64,000 bases of DNA from Chelatococcus reniformis (GTDB taxonomy: Bacteria > Pseudomonadota > Alphaproteobacteria > Rhizobiales > Beijerinckiaceae). The stretch lies in contig NZ_BMGG01000001.1 of the NCBI RefSeq assembly GCF_014640075.1, forward strand, positions 744,001 through 808,000, written 5' to 3'. Below the pieces are notes generated by a model, which worked only from the letters and a program-made list of their open reading frames with translations, searched no databases and was not told the origin of the DNA. Both the position numbers and the translations under genes were made by a program. Shown here one piece after another: positions 9,651-19,214 of the stretch (within the stretch, counting starts at the first letter, position 1; each line of letters begins with the position of its first letter).

Positions 9651-10657
9651 AACGCGCCCTCGCCGCCCTCCTCGTGCTGGCGATCGCCGCCGGCGCGGCG
9701 TGGTGGCTGGACCTGCCCACTCGCCTCGGCTTCGCCCGGACGGCGAGCGGCGGGCTCACACTCTATGGCAACGTCGACATCCGCCAGGTGCAGCTCGGCT
9801 TCCGCGTCAGCGGCCGCATATCGGCGATGACCGTGGACGAGGGCGACGCGGTCGCGCCCGGGCAGGTGCTCGCCCGGCTCGACGCCCAGCCCTACCTCGA
9901 CGCGGTTCATGCCGCCGAGGCCCAGGTAGCCAACCAGGCCGCCACCCTGGCGAAGCTGGAAGCGGGGCCGCGCCCGGCGGAGATCGCCCAGGCGCGGGCC
10001 CAGCTCGCCGAGCGCACCGCCGACCTCGCCAACGCAGCGCTCGCCTTCGACCGCAGCCGGCGCCTGCGCCCGGGAGGCGCCGTGTCCCAGGCGGTCCTGG
10101 ATCAGAACCAGTCGGCCAAGGACATGGCGGCAGCCCGGGTCGATTCGGCCCGCGAGGCGCTGCGCCTGCTCGAGCAGGGCACCCGGGCCGAGGACATCGC
10201 CGCCGCCCGCGCCAGCCTGCAGGCGGCGCAAGCCAACCTGGCATCGGCGAGGACCTCGCTCGCCGATGCGCAGCTGCACGCCCCGGCCTCAGGCGTGGTG
10301 CTGTCGCGGGTGCGCGAGCCCGGCGCCATCGTCGCCCCGAGCGACACGGTGTACGTGGTGTCGCTCGCCGAGCCGGTCTGGGTGCGCACCTATGTGGCCG
10401 AGCCCGACCTCGGCCGCATCCATCCCGGCCTCGCGGTGGAGGTGACCACCGACACCGCGCCGGAGCGGCCCTACCGCGGCCGCATCGGCTTCATCTCGCC
10501 GGTCGCCGAGTTCACGCCCAAGACGGTGGAGACGCCGGAACTGCGCACCGACCTGGTGTATCGCCTGCGTGTGGTCGTGGAGCAGCCGGACACGGCCTTG
10601 CGCCAGGGCATGCCGGTGACCGTGCGCGTGCCGCAGGCGGGAGCGCGCGATGGCTGA
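9647..10657 (+). CDS. ybhG: HlyD/YbhG-type periplasmic adaptor (membrane fusion protein)
   Basis: 336 residues. One N-terminal membrane anchor (residues about 4-22), then [20 protein letters not shown], the classic YbhG opening of the lipoyl/barrel-sandwich domain, a long alpha-helical coiled-coil hairpin (about 75-210, Ala/Gln/Arg-rich), and the returning lipoyl and beta-barrel parts ([20 protein letters not shown]). It would link the inner-membrane ABC exporter to an outer-membrane channel. Overlaps the repressor gene by four bases and the ATPase gene by eight, so the operon is translationally coupled. Confidence 0.9.
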   Translation: MKRALAALLVLAIAAGAAWWLDLPTRLGFARTASGGLTLYGNVDIRQVQLGFRVSGRISAMTVDEGDAVAPGQVLARLDAQPYLDAVHAAEAQVANQAATLAKLEAGPRPAEIAQARAQLAERTADLANAALAFDRSRRLRPGGAVSQAVLDQNQSAKDMAAARVDSAREALRLLEQGTRAEDIAAARASLQAAQANLASARTSLADAQLHAPASGVVLSRVREPGAIVAPSDTVYVVSLAEPVWVRTYVAEPDLGRIHPGLAVEVTTDTAPERPYRGRIGFISPVAEFTPKTVETPELRTDLVYRLRVVVEQPDTALRQGMPVTVRVPQAGARDG

Positions 10658-12377
10658 GGACGTCGTCCACATGGCCGACGTCACCAAGCGCTTCGGGCGC
10701 GCGCCGCCGGCGCTCGAAGCGGTGTCGGGCACCATCGGGGGCGGCGAGATCACCGGCCTGGTCGGGCCGGACGGCGCCGGCAAGACCACCCTGATCCGCC
10801 TGGTGACCGGCCTGATGCGGCCCGACGGCGGCGCGCTCACCGTGCTCGGCTTCGACACCGGGCGCGAAGCCCCCCGCATCCAGGCGGCGATCGGCTACAT
10901 GCCGCAGCGCTTCGGCCTCTACGAGGACCTCTCGGTCCAGGAGAATCTCGACCTCTACGCCGACCTGCGCGGCCTGCCCATGCCCGAGCGCGCCGGCACG
11001 TTCGACGAACTGCTCGGCTTCACCGACCTGAAGCGCTTCACCGGCCGTCTCGCCGGCCAGCTCTCCGGCGGCATGAAGCAGAAGCTCGGCCTCGCCTGCG
11101 CGCTGCTGCGCAAGCCGCGTCTGCTGCTGCTCGACGAACCCGGCGTCGGCGTCGACCCGATCTCGCGCCGCGACCTGTGGGCCATGGTGCAGAACCTGAC
11201 GCGGGAGGGCGTCGGCGTCGTCTGGTCGACCGCTTATCTGGACGAGGCGGAGGCCTGCGACCGGGTGCTGCTGCTCGAGCGCGGCAGGCTCATGTTCACC
11301 GGGCCACCGGCTGAGCTGACCGGTCGCGCCGCCGGCCGGGTGTTCAAGCTGACCGGCCTGGCGGGCCGGCGCCGGCCGCTGCTCGCGCGCGCGCTCCAAC
11401 AGGCGGGCGTGGTGGACGGCGTCATCCAGGGCGAGGCGATCCGCCTGATGCTGGCGCCCGGCGCCGAGCCCTCAGCGCTGGCCCGCGGCGTGGCCTCCGC
11501 CGGCGCGATCGCGCCGGCGGAGCCGCGCTTCGAGGACGCCTACGTCGATATGCTGGGCGGCGGCCCAGGCGGACGCTCCAAGCTCGCCGAGGCCGCTACG
11601 GCGCGGATGGCCGATCCGGCGCATCCGGTGATCGAGGCGCGTGGGCTGACCAAGCGCTTCGGCGACTTCACCGCCGCTGACGGCATCACCTTCACCATCC
11701 CCCGCGGCGAGATCTTCGGGCTGCTCGGGCCCAACGGCGCCGGCAAGTCCACCACCTTCAAGATGCTCTGCGGCCTGCTGAAGCCCACCGCCGGCGAGGG
11801 CCGGGTGGCCGGCTTCGACCTGCGCCGCGATACCGCGGCGGCGCGCGGCCGCCTCGGCTACATGGCCCAGAAGTTCTCGCTCTACGGCGACCTCAGCGTG
11901 GCGCAGAACCTGGCCTTCTTCGCCGGCGTCTACGGCCTCACCGGCGCGCGCAAGGCCGGCCGCATCGGCCTGATGACCGAGATCTTCGATCTCGGCGCCC
12001 GCCGCGGCCAGTCCGCCAGGGACCTGCCGCTCGGCCTGAAGCAGCGCCTCGCGCTCGCCTGCGCCGTCATGCACGAGCCGGAGGCGCTGTTCCTGGACGA
12101 GCCGACCTCGGGCGTCGACCCGATCACCCGGCGCGAGTTCTGGACCCACATCAACGGCCTCGTCGAGAAGGGCGTCACCGTGCTCGTCACCACCCATTTC
12201 ATGGACGAGGCCGAATACTGCGACCGCATCTCGCTGATCTACCGCGGCCGCTCCATCGCGCTCGGCTCGCCGGACGAACTGAAGGCGAGCGCGGCGAACG
12301 CCGACACGCCGACCCCGACCATGGAGGATGCCTTCGTCGCCTTGGTGCGCCGCTCCGACGCGGCGGAGGCGGCATGA
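10650..12377 (+). CDS. ybhF: YbhF-type double ABC ATPase
   Basis: 575 residues with two complete nucleotide-binding domains. Domain 1 has Walker [10 protein letters not shown] (residues 39-47; Asp instead of Asn is also typical of YbhF), signature LSGGMKQ and [13 protein letters not shown]. Domain 2 has GPNGAGKST, a degenerate signature [10 protein letters not shown] and [12 protein letters not shown], again as in YbhF. The ATPase powers the permease pair encoded next. Cytoplasmic. Preceded by GGCGGGAG and overlapping both neighbours. Confidence 0.92.
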   Translation: MAEDVVHMADVTKRFGRAPPALEAVSGTIGGGEITGLVGPDGAGKTTLIRLVTGLMRPDGGALTVLGFDTGREAPRIQAAIGYMPQRFGLYEDLSVQENLDLYADLRGLPMPERAGTFDELLGFTDLKRFTGRLAGQLSGGMKQKLGLACALLRKPRLLLLDEPGVGVDPISRRDLWAMVQNLTREGVGVVWSTAYLDEAEACDRVLLLERGRLMFTGPPAELTGRAAGRVFKLTGLAGRRRPLLARALQQAGVVDGVIQGEAIRLMLAPGAEPSALARGVASAGAIAPAEPRFEDAYVDMLGGGPGGRSKLAEAATARMADPAHPVIEARGLTKRFGDFTAADGITFTIPRGEIFGLLGPNGAGKSTTFKMLCGLLKPTAGEGRVAGFDLRRDTAAARGRLGYMAQKFSLYGDLSVAQNLAFFAGVYGLTGARKAGRIGLMTEIFDLGARRGQSARDLPLGLKQRLALACAVMHEPEALFLDEPTSGVDPITRREFWTHINGLVEKGVTVLVTTHFMDEAEYCDRISLIYRGRSIALGSPDELKASAANADTPTPTMEDAFVALVRRSDAAEAA

Positions 12378-13531
12378 GCGCCGCCGACAGGCCCCGGTCC
12401 GGGCCGCCGCCCTCCGGCCGGGCGCGGCGCTTTGCGGCGCTGGTGCGCAAGGAGAGCTACCAGATCGTCCGCGACCCCAGCAGCATCCTCATCGCCTTCG
12501 TGCTGCCGCTCGTGCTGCTGTTCATCTTCGGCTACGGCGTCTCGCTCGACGCTGTCCGCACCCGCGTCGGCCTGGTGGTGGAGGCCGCGACGCCCGTCAC
12601 CCAGGACCTCGCCGCGAGCTTCCGGGCCTCACGCTACTTCGACGTGGTGCCCGGCCGTGACCGCCGCCAGTTCGAAGAAGACCTGGTGTTCGGCCGCGTG
12701 CGCGGCATCGTCGTCATCCCGGCCGCCTTCGCCGGCGACGAGGCAGGCCGCGGCGGCGTGCCGCAAATCCAGGTGATCGTCGACGGCTCCGAGCCCAACA
12801 CCGCGAGCTTCGTGCAGAACTACGCGCAAGGGGTGGTGGCCACCTGGGCGGCGCAGCGCGGCGCCGAGACCGCGCGGCCGTCGTCCCCCATCGCCGTCGA
12901 GCAGCGCTTCTGGTTCAACCCGGAGCTCGCCAGCCGCAACTTCCTGGTGCCCGGCTCCATCGCCATCGTCATGACCCTGGTCGGCACCCTGCTCACCTCG
13001 CTGGTGGTGGCTCGGGAATGGGAACGCGGCACCATGGAGGCGATGATGGCGACGCCGGTCACCGCGGCCGAACTGCTCGCAGGCAAGATCCTGCCCTACT
13101 TCGCCCTGGGCCTTGCCGCCATGACGCTGTGCGTCCTGGCCGCCGTCTTCGTCTTCGGCGTGCCGTTCCGCGGCTCCATCGTGGCGCTCTACGCCCTGTC
13201 GGCGAGCTTCCTGATGCCGGCGCTGGGTCAGGGGCTGCTGATCTCGGCGGCGACCAAGAACCAGTTCCTGGCCTCGCAGCTCGCCCTGCTCTCGGCCTTC
13301 CTGCCCGCCTTCCTGCTGTCGGGCTTCCTGTTCGAGATCGGCTCCATGCCGCGCGCCATCCAGCTCGTCACCTGGATCGTGCCCGCCCGTTACCTCATTC
13401 CCAGCCTCCAGAGCGTCTTCCTGGCCGGCGACATCTGGCCGATGTTCCTGCGGGCCATCGGCGTGATGCTGGCCATGGGCGCGCTCCTGTTCGTGCTCGC
13501 CGCGCGCAGCACGGCGAAGCGGATCGCCTGA
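12374..13531 (+). CDS. ybhS: YbhS-type ABC-2 permease
   Basis: 385 residues of the ABC-2 membrane family: N-terminal helix (ILIAFVLPLVLLFIFGYG), a periplasmic domain of about 140 residues, then five hydrophobic segments in the C-terminal half, including the family motif REWERGTMEAMMATPVTAAE. Forms the exporter channel with the next gene. ATGA overlap with the ATPase gene. Confidence 0.9.
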   Translation: MSAADRPRSGPPPSGRARRFAALVRKESYQIVRDPSSILIAFVLPLVLLFIFGYGVSLDAVRTRVGLVVEAATPVTQDLAASFRASRYFDVVPGRDRRQFEEDLVFGRVRGIVVIPAAFAGDEAGRGGVPQIQVIVDGSEPNTASFVQNYAQGVVATWAAQRGAETARPSSPIAVEQRFWFNPELASRNFLVPGSIAIVMTLVGTLLTSLVVAREWERGTMEAMMATPVTAAELLAGKILPYFALGLAAMTLCVLAAVFVFGVPFRGSIVALYALSASFLMPALGQGLLISAATKNQFLASQLALLSAFLPAFLLSGFLFEIGSMPRAIQLVTWIVPARYLIPSLQSVFLAGDIWPMFLRAIGVMLAMGALLFVLAARSTAKRIA

Positions 13532-13532
13532 C

Positions 13533-14642
13533 ATGTGGACGCGGCTCAAGGCGCTGATCGTCAAGGAGCTGCTGGCCGTGCTGCGGGATCCGCGCAGCCG
13601 CCTCATCCTGATCGGGCCGCCCCTCGTCCAGCTCCTCGTCTTCTCCTACGCGGCGACCCTGGAGGTGAAGAACGTCGACCTTCTCGTGCTCAACCGCGAC
13701 GCCGGACCCTGGGGCCAGGAGCTGGTGCAGCGCCTCGCCAGCACGCCGACCGTCGGCCGCCTCATCCGCGCCGCGGGGCCCGGCGAGCTGAGGGAGGGCA
13801 TCGACCGGCAGCGGGCGATCGCCGCCGTCCACATCGGCCAGACCTTCTCGCGCGACATCGCCGCCGCGCACCCGGCCGACCTGCAGATCATCCTCGACGG
13901 GCGCCGCTCCAACGCCTCGCAGATCGTCGCCGGCTACCTCAACCAGATCGTCGCCGGGCTCGCCGCCGACATCGCTGCCGGCCGCCCGACGCAGGGTGGC
14001 GCCGTCGCCGTGGCGGCGCGCAACTGGTTCAACCCTAACCTGGAGTTCCAGTGGTTCATGGTGCCGAACCTGGTGGCGGCCATCGCGCTCCTGATCGGCC
14101 TCGTCGTCACCGCCCTCTCCATCGCCCGCGAGCGCGAGCTCGGCACCTTCGACCAGCTGATGGTGTCGCCGCTTCGGACCCACGAAATCCTAATCGGCAA
14201 GACGATCCCGCCGATGCTGATCGGCACCTTCCACATCACCGTCTACATCCTGGCGGCGGTCTTCGTGTTCGGCGTGCCGCTGCGGGGCTCGCTCGTGCTG
14301 CTCTACGGCAGCGCCGTATTCTACCTGCTCGCCGTGGTCGGCATCGGCCTGTTCATCTCGGCGCTGGCGGCGACGCAGCAGCAGGCCATTCTGGGCGCCT
14401 TTCTGTTCCTGGTGCCGGCCATGCTGCTCTCCGGCTTCGCCACGCCGATCGAGAACATGCCGGCGTGGCTCCAGCCGGTCACGGCGGTGAGCCCGCTGCG
14501 CTATTTCCTCGTCATCGTGAAGGGCGTGTTCCTCAAGGACCTGCCGGCGGCGGAGGTGGTGCGAAACACCGTCCCGCTGATGGCGATCGCTCTGGTGGCG
14601 CTCAGCGCCGCCGGTTGGCTGTTCCGCCGCCGGCTGGAGTGA
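13533..14642 (+). CDS. ybhR: YbhR-type ABC-2 permease
   Basis: 369 residues, paralogous to the preceding permease: N-terminal helix, large periplasmic domain, and a C-terminal membrane part with RERELGTFDQLMVSPLRTHE and repeated hydrophobic stretches. Starts one base after the previous stop. Last gene of the cecR-ybhGFSR-like operon; probably transports a toxic amphiphile or ion outward, but the physiological substrate cannot be read from the sequence. Confidence 0.9.
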   Translation: MWTRLKALIVKELLAVLRDPRSRLILIGPPLVQLLVFSYAATLEVKNVDLLVLNRDAGPWGQELVQRLASTPTVGRLIRAAGPGELREGIDRQRAIAAVHIGQTFSRDIAAAHPADLQIILDGRRSNASQIVAGYLNQIVAGLAADIAAGRPTQGGAVAVAARNWFNPNLEFQWFMVPNLVAAIALLIGLVVTALSIARERELGTFDQLMVSPLRTHEILIGKTIPPMLIGTFHITVYILAAVFVFGVPLRGSLVLLYGSAVFYLLAVVGIGLFISALAATQQQAILGAFLFLVPAMLLSGFATPIENMPAWLQPVTAVSPLRYFLVIVKGVFLKDLPAAEVVRNTVPLMAIALVALSAAGWLFRRRLE

Positions 14643-14711
14643 GGGGGACGTGACGGCGCCGTTGCTTACGACTACACGCCAGTCGCCGTCCCCGGTCACG
14701 AAGGACATGCA

Positions 14712-15890
14712 ATGGCTGTCATCCCCCGCGCGGCCGGGCTGCTCGCCCTGGCCCTCACCTCATCCGGCCTGCTCGCGGCCCCGGTCCGCGCGGCCGAAGG
14801 TCCGGACCGGATCGCCGCGGTGGTGGAGCGCGTCGTCCGCCCGCTCTTGGCGGCCCATGGCGTGCCGGGGATGGCCGTGGCCGTGACGGTGGGCGGCCGA
14901 TCCGCGGTCTTCAACTACGGCGTCGCCTCGAAGGCGAGCAACGCGCCGGTGACCGATGCCACGCTGTTCGAGATCGGCTCCGTCAGCAAGACCTTCACCG
15001 CCACGCTCGCCGCCCATGCACAGGCGCTCGGCAAACTCTCGCTGGACGACCGTCCCGGCCGCTACCTGCCGGAGCTGCGCGGCAGCCCCATCGACGCGGC
15101 GAGCCTGCTCAACCTTGGCACCTACACCGCCGGCGGCCTGCCCTTGCAGTTCCCCGGCGCCGTCACAAGCGACGCCAAGATGCTCGCCTATCTCAAGCAG
15201 TGGAAGCCGTCCGCCGCCCCGGGCTCCCAGCGGCGCTACTCCAACCCGAGCCTCGGCCTCTTCGGGCATGCCACCGCGCGGGCGATGAGCGGCAGTTTCG
15301 CCGAGCTGATGGAAGGCGAGGTGCTGTCCAAGCTCGGCCTCCGCCACAGCTACATCCGCGTCCCCCAGAGAGAGATGGGAAACTATGCCTGGGGCTACGG
15401 CCATGCGGACAGGCCAATGCGGGTGAGACCGGGGGTCTTCGCGGCGGAGACCTACGGCGTCAAGGCCACGGCCGCCGACCTCATCCGTTTCGTCGAGGCA
15501 AACATCCGGCCGGAGACGCTGGAAGGGCCGCTGCGGCGCGCCGTCGAAGCGACCCACATCGGCTACTTCAAGGTCGGCGGGATGGTGCAAGGCCTCGGCT
15601 GGGAGCAATATCCCTATCCCGTCGCGCTGGACAAGCTGCTGGCCGGCAACTCGACCGCCATGATCTGGGAGGCCAATGCGGCGACGCGGCTTGCACCGCC
15701 CCAGCCTCTCGCGGGGCTGACTCTGTTCAACAAGACCGGCTCGACCAACGGCTTCGGCGCCTACGTGGCGTTCGTGCCCGAGAAGAGGATCGGCATCGTC
15801 ATGCTGGCGAACCGGAACATCCCCATTCCGGCACGCATCACCGCGGCCTACGCCGTGATCGAGCAGCTCGCCGCCGAGACGGCGCGCTGA
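14712..15890 (+). CDS. class C beta-lactamase (AmpC-like)
   Basis: 392 residues. Residues 1-28 form a signal peptide ending VRAA. All three serine beta-lactamase motifs of class C are present: SxxK at S90-K93 (SVSK), YSN at 177-179, KTG at 342-344, with the class-C-like context [14 protein letters not shown] and YVAFVPEK. This separates it from plain esterase VIII relatives, although spectrum cannot be told. RBS AAGGACA lies six bases before the ATG. It begins 70 bases after the exporter operon, in the same direction. No ampR-type LysR gene lies beside it, so it may be constitutive or read through from the exporter operon. Confidence 0.9.
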   Translation: MAVIPRAAGLLALALTSSGLLAAPVRAAEGPDRIAAVVERVVRPLLAAHGVPGMAVAVTVGGRSAVFNYGVASKASNAPVTDATLFEIGSVSKTFTATLAAHAQALGKLSLDDRPGRYLPELRGSPIDAASLLNLGTYTAGGLPLQFPGAVTSDAKMLAYLKQWKPSAAPGSQRRYSNPSLGLFGHATARAMSGSFAELMEGEVLSKLGLRHSYIRVPQREMGNYAWGYGHADRPMRVRPGVFAAETYGVKATAADLIRFVEANIRPETLEGPLRRAVEATHIGYFKVGGMVQGLGWEQYPYPVALDKLLAGNSTAMIWEANAATRLAPPQPLAGLTLFNKTGSTNGFGAYVAFVPEKRIGIVMLANRNIPIPARITAAYAVIEQLAAETAR

Positions 15891-16055
15891 GGCGCTCCTC
15901 TGCGATCGGGGGTGCCGACCTGCCGCTGAGAATTTCCTCCCCGCGGATTGGAGCACTGTGCTTCCGCCGTCAGTATTGCGCCTGATTTTCCAGATGCCGG
16001 CTACAGATGCGGCGCGCCACCGCCATGTGGCCGGAAGAAAAAATTTCAAACCGGT

Positions 16056-16081
16056 GTAACGCCCCCGCCGCGGGCTCCGTA
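16056..16081 (+). promoter_or_regulatory. ECF-sigma-like promoter before the bufferin operon
   Basis: GTAACG (16056-16061) and CGTA (16078-16081) are separated by exactly 16 bases, close to the GTAACC-N16-CGAA pattern known for the Caulobacter SigF regulon, which contains bufferin genes. It lies about 55 bases before the precursor start. No sigma factor or anti-sigma gene is in the window, so the match rests on sequence alone. Confidence 0.45.
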
Positions 16082-16136
16082 GTACCGTCGTGTCCGCTCT
16101 GGATACACGCAACACAATCCCACCCGGAGACACCGT

Positions 16137-16442
16137 ATGTCCGCAAAGACCCTCGTGAGTTCGGCCGTCCTCACCAGCGCCCTCGCCACTGCTCTCGCCA
16201 CGATGGCGAGCGCCGCCCCTCTCACCAAGGCCGAAGCCGATGCCGCCATCGCCGCCAAGAAGGTGAAGTGCTACGGCGTCGCTCTAAAGGGCCAGAACGA
16301 CTGCGCCGCCGGTCCCGGCACCACTTGCCAGGGCACCTCGACGGTCGATTACCAAGGCAACGCGTGGAAGTTCGTTCGGGCCGACGCCTGCGAATCCGCA
16401 GTCCTGCCGAACGGCAAGCACGGCTCGCTCAAGCCGATCTGA
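16137..16442 (+). CDS. bufA1: bufferin-type metallophore precursor (BufA1, DUF2282)
   Basis: 101 residues. Residues 1-27 are a signal peptide (to MASA). The mature part has four cysteines (45, 56, 64, 85) in the family pattern [16 protein letters not shown], then [16 protein letters not shown] and a last Cys near the end. Bufferins are secreted ribosomal peptides whose cysteines are modified by an MNIO enzyme and which bind copper in the periplasm; this is known for the family. The three following genes are the expected partners. CGGAGAC supports the ATG. A 250-base spacer with a palindromic element separates it from bufB, which is unusual for this operon. Confidence 0.9.
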   Translation: MSAKTLVSSAVLTSALATALATMASAAPLTKAEADAAIAAKKVKCYGVALKGQNDCAAGPGTTCQGTSTVDYQGNAWKFVRADACESAVLPNGKHGSLKPI

Positions 16443-16505
16443 TCTTCGCCCGACCGAACTGAAGCAATTCCAGCAGACGTATGCAGTGATACCGTGTCCG
16501 GATTT

Positions 16506-16665
16506 GCTAGAGAACAACGAGATAAAGCATGTCCGGCTAATCGTATTTCGCCGGACATGCTCAAGAAAGTGATGATCTTTCTTTGAATTTTCGCCCCCTA
16601 AGTTCTTTTATTGTTAGCATTATCTCCATACTACTACTGATCACTTTCGGGGATCATGCTCTAGC
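16506..16665. repeat. palindromic element between bufA1 and bufB
   Basis: About 160 AT-richer bases bounded by GCTAGAG (16506-16512) and CTCTAGC (16659-16665). Inside is a strong hairpin: AGCATGTCCGGC (16526-16537) and GCCGGACATGCT (16550-16561), perfect 12 bp with a 12-base loop. It could be an inserted REP/MITE-like unit, or an mRNA processing and attenuation hairpin that lets the small precursor be made in excess of the enzyme. Confidence 0.7.
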
Positions 16666-16692
16666 GATACCACCGGAAGGCAGGTGCCCGCC

Positions 16693-17616
16693 ATGAACGC
16701 CAACGCCCATCCAGCCGCCGCGCCCACGGCCGAGGCTCGGCGCCTTCCCGTGCATCCCGTCGCCGGACAGGCCGGCACCAGCTTCAAGCATGAACATCTC
16801 GCGGCGATCCTCGCCGACGGTAAGCCGAAAGGCTTCTTCGAGGTGCATGCCGAGAACTACATGGGTGCGGGCGGTCCTCCCCATCGCGCCCTTGAAACCA
16901 TCCGCCGCGACAATCCCGTCTCGCTGCACGGCGTATGCATGTCCATCGGCGGCCCGCAGCCGCTCGAAAAGACCCACCTCGCGCGCTTCACGAGGCTGGT
17001 GGAGCGCTATGAACCGGCACTGGTCTCCGAGCATCTCGCCTGGTCGACGCACGAGACCACCTTTTTCAACGATCTCCTGCCGTTGCCCTATACTGAGGCG
17101 TCTCTCACCCGGGTCTGCGACCATATCGACGAGGTCCAGCAGGCAATCGGACGCGCGATTCTGCTCGAGAACCCGTCGACCTACGTTCTTTTCCCCGAAT
17201 CCACGATGAGCGAGACCGACTTCATCCGTGCGATTGCGAGGCGCACCGGGTGCGGCCTGCTGCTCGATGCCAACAACGTCTTCGTCTCGGCGACCAATCA
17301 CGGCTTCTCGGCGCTCGATTATCTAGCCGACTTCCCGCTGGCGCGCGTGGGTGAGATCCATCTCGCCGGCCATGCCGAGCAGGAGGACGACGAGGGCGAG
17401 CTGCTGCTGATCGACAGTCATGACGGGCCGGTCGCGGATGCGGTGTGGAAGCTTTACGAGATCGTCATCGGTCGATGCGGCGCGGTGCCTACCCTGATCG
17501 AATGGGACAGCAACATCCCCGAGTGGGCGGCGCTGAAGGGGGAAGCGGCCGCGGCGCAGGCGATCCTCGACCGCTATGCCGGCCGGCGCTCATCGGACGA
17601 GAGCCATGCAGCCTGA
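16693..17616 (+). CDS. bufB: MNIO-family peptide-modifying oxidase BufB (DUF692)
   Basis: 307 residues. MNIO (multinuclear iron-dependent oxidative) enzymes are TIM barrels that modify cysteines of RiPP precursors. Diagnostic strings are present: [66 protein letters not shown] and [11 protein letters not shown], which hold the iron-binding His, Glu and Asp residues. ATG 16693 is preferred (GGAAGG 12 bases before); GTG 16684 is an in-frame alternative. Ends 11 bases inside bufC. Expected substrate: the BufA1 precursor encoded upstream. Confidence 0.92.
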   Translation: MNANAHPAAAPTAEARRLPVHPVAGQAGTSFKHEHLAAILADGKPKGFFEVHAENYMGAGGPPHRALETIRRDNPVSLHGVCMSIGGPQPLEKTHLARFTRLVERYEPALVSEHLAWSTHETTFFNDLLPLPYTEASLTRVCDHIDEVQQAIGRAILLENPSTYVLFPESTMSETDFIRAIARRTGCGLLLDANNVFVSATNHGFSALDYLADFPLARVGEIHLAGHAEQEDDEGELLLIDSHDGPVADAVWKLYEIVIGRCGAVPTLIEWDSNIPEWAALKGEAAAAQAILDRYAGRRSSDESHAA

Positions 17617-18403
17617 TCCGGTCGTCCACGCGCTCGTGCCCGACTACCCGGCGCGTTTTGCGCCCGCCCTCACCGATCCCGCGCGGGCGACGCCGGACAA
17701 TGTCGCGGGCCCCCGGGGCAAGGCGGCCGTCAAGCGCTACAACGTCTATCGCAACAACGTCACGGTCAGCCTGATCAACGCCTTGGCGTCGATCTATCCG
17801 GCAGTGCAGCGGATCACGGGCGCTGAATTCTTCCGTGCCATGGCGCGATTCCATATCCGCAAGACGCCGCCGACATCGCCCCTGTTGTTCGAGTACGGCC
17901 GGGACTTTCCCGCCTTCATCGCGGCTTACGAATACGCGCAGGCCATGCCTTGGCTTGCCGATGTCGCCCGCATCGAGCGGGCCTGGCTCGACGCCTACCA
18001 CGCCGCCGACACCGAGCCGCTCGGCAATGGTGCGCTGGCGGAGGTCCCGCCGGAGCGACTGGCGGATGTCGTGTTCAGCCCCCATCCGGCGGCGCGCACT
18101 ATGCGCTCGCCCTTCGCGGCCGCGACCATCTTTGCGGCCAATCGCCGTGAGGAACCCTCCGGCGCCATCGACGCGAGCGTGGCCGAAGACGTGCTGATCA
18201 CCCGCCCCGACCACGACGTGGCCGTCCGCCACCTGCCGCCCGGAGGCGCGATCTTCCTGGCCGCCCTGATGGAGGCTCAGCCGCTCGGCATCGCCGCAGC
18301 CGCCGCCATCGAACAGGTCCCCGATTTCGATATTGGCGCTGCCATCGCCGCGATGACGGAGGCAGGCGCCTTTGCGACGCTTTATTTGAAAGGCGCGTCA
18401 TGA
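17606..18403 (+). CDS. bufC: BufC/HvfC-family partner protein (DUF2063)
   Basis: 265 residues from ATG 17606, overlapping bufB by 11 bases. The N-terminal DUF2063 domain (about 10-100; [20 protein letters not shown], then [19 protein letters not shown]) is the part conserved in BufC/HvfC proteins, which pair with MNIO enzymes and are thought to bind the precursor. The C-terminal half (about 130-260) is more variable. Cytoplasmic. Its close coupling to bufB supports a BufB-BufC complex. Confidence 0.9.
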   Translation: MQPDPVVHALVPDYPARFAPALTDPARATPDNVAGPRGKAAVKRYNVYRNNVTVSLINALASIYPAVQRITGAEFFRAMARFHIRKTPPTSPLLFEYGRDFPAFIAAYEYAQAMPWLADVARIERAWLDAYHAADTEPLGNGALAEVPPERLADVVFSPHPAARTMRSPFAAATIFAANRREEPSGAIDASVAEDVLITRPDHDVAVRHLPPGGAIFLAALMEAQPLGIAAAAAIEQVPDFDIGAAIAAMTEAGAFATLYLKGAS

Positions 18404-18918
18404 CCACTGTGGAACACGGCAAGACCACCGAGGGACTGACGTCCAGGATCACCGACGTCGTCGCCCAGGCCGACCGCCTCGTCCGTGCCGTCGCGCAGCC
18501 CTCTTTCGTAGAGCTCATGCTACGCTTGGCGCTCGCCGTCCCGTTCTGGCGCTCGGGCGTTCTCAAATGGGATGGCTTCCTCCAGCTCAACGACACGGCG
18601 GTGACCCTGTTCAGCGACGAGTTCATGCTGCATCTGCCGGGCGGCCCTTATCCCTTCCCGGCGCCGACCGCGATGGCGTTTCTTTCGGGATGCGCCGAGA
18701 TCGTCCTTCCTGTCCTGCTGGTGCTGGGGATGGGCACGCGGTTCGCCGCGCTCGGCCTGCTTGGCATGACGCTGGTCGTTCAGCTTACGGTGCCGGACGG
18801 TTGGCCGATCCATCTGACCTGGGCGGCCACGGCGCTCGCCATCATGGCGCACGGTGCAGGGCGGATTTCGCTGGACGCCTTGGTCGCCAATTTTACGCGA
18901 TCGCGCAGCGGGCGTTGA
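18400..18918 (+). CDS. DoxX-family membrane protein of the bufferin operon
   Basis: 172 residues with a soluble N terminus of about 35 residues and four predicted membrane helices (starting near 38, 92, 115 and 138; for example EIVLPVLLVLGMGTRFAALG). DoxX proteins often close bufABC operons; their exact job is not settled. ATGA overlap with bufC makes it part of the same transcript. A GC-rich hairpin follows. Confidence 0.85.
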   Translation: MTTVEHGKTTEGLTSRITDVVAQADRLVRAVAQPSFVELMLRLALAVPFWRSGVLKWDGFLQLNDTAVTLFSDEFMLHLPGGPYPFPAPTAMAFLSGCAEIVLPVLLVLGMGTRFAALGLLGMTLVVQLTVPDGWPIHLTWAATALAIMAHGAGRISLDALVANFTRSRSGR

Positions 18919-18949
18919 CGGCGCCGCGATCAGGCGTCGTTCGGCGCTC

Positions 18950-18976
18950 CGATCGGCGCCTGCACCGTGCCGATCG
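18950..18976 (+). terminator. hairpin after the bufferin operon
   Basis: CGATCGGC (18950-18957) and GCCGATCG (18969-18976) form a perfect 8-bp stem 31 bases after the DoxX stop codon. No U-tract. Confidence 0.4.
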
Positions 18977-19080
18977 GGCGCCCGCGCCAGCGCTCGCACC
19001 TAAACATGCCTCAATTGAAGGGAGCACGTTCATTCGCAATGGTCGCCCCCACACTGACTTGTGGCGACAGCATCGAGTCT

Positions 19081-19206
19081 GGGGCATGACCCCGGAAAAG
19101 CCTACCGGTTCTTGGGCATGATGACGCTCAAAACAAAGACTGAGAGCGAGATGATTATGAGGGAAAATCAATAGTGATCTTCGTCGCGCAACTCTTATAG
19201 GCTCTA
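19081..19206. repeat. dispersed element with GGGCATGA/AGAGCG boxes (family D)
   Basis: Contains GGGGCATGACCCCGGAAAAG, ACCGGTT, GGGCATGAT, CTCAAAACAAAGACTGAGAG and a final GGCTCTAGC. I recognise this box order from short intergenic repeats that recur in Hyphomicrobiales genomes. Only one copy is visible here, so the assignment rests on recall of the pattern. Confidence 0.5.
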
Positions 19207-19214
19207 GCAACGAA

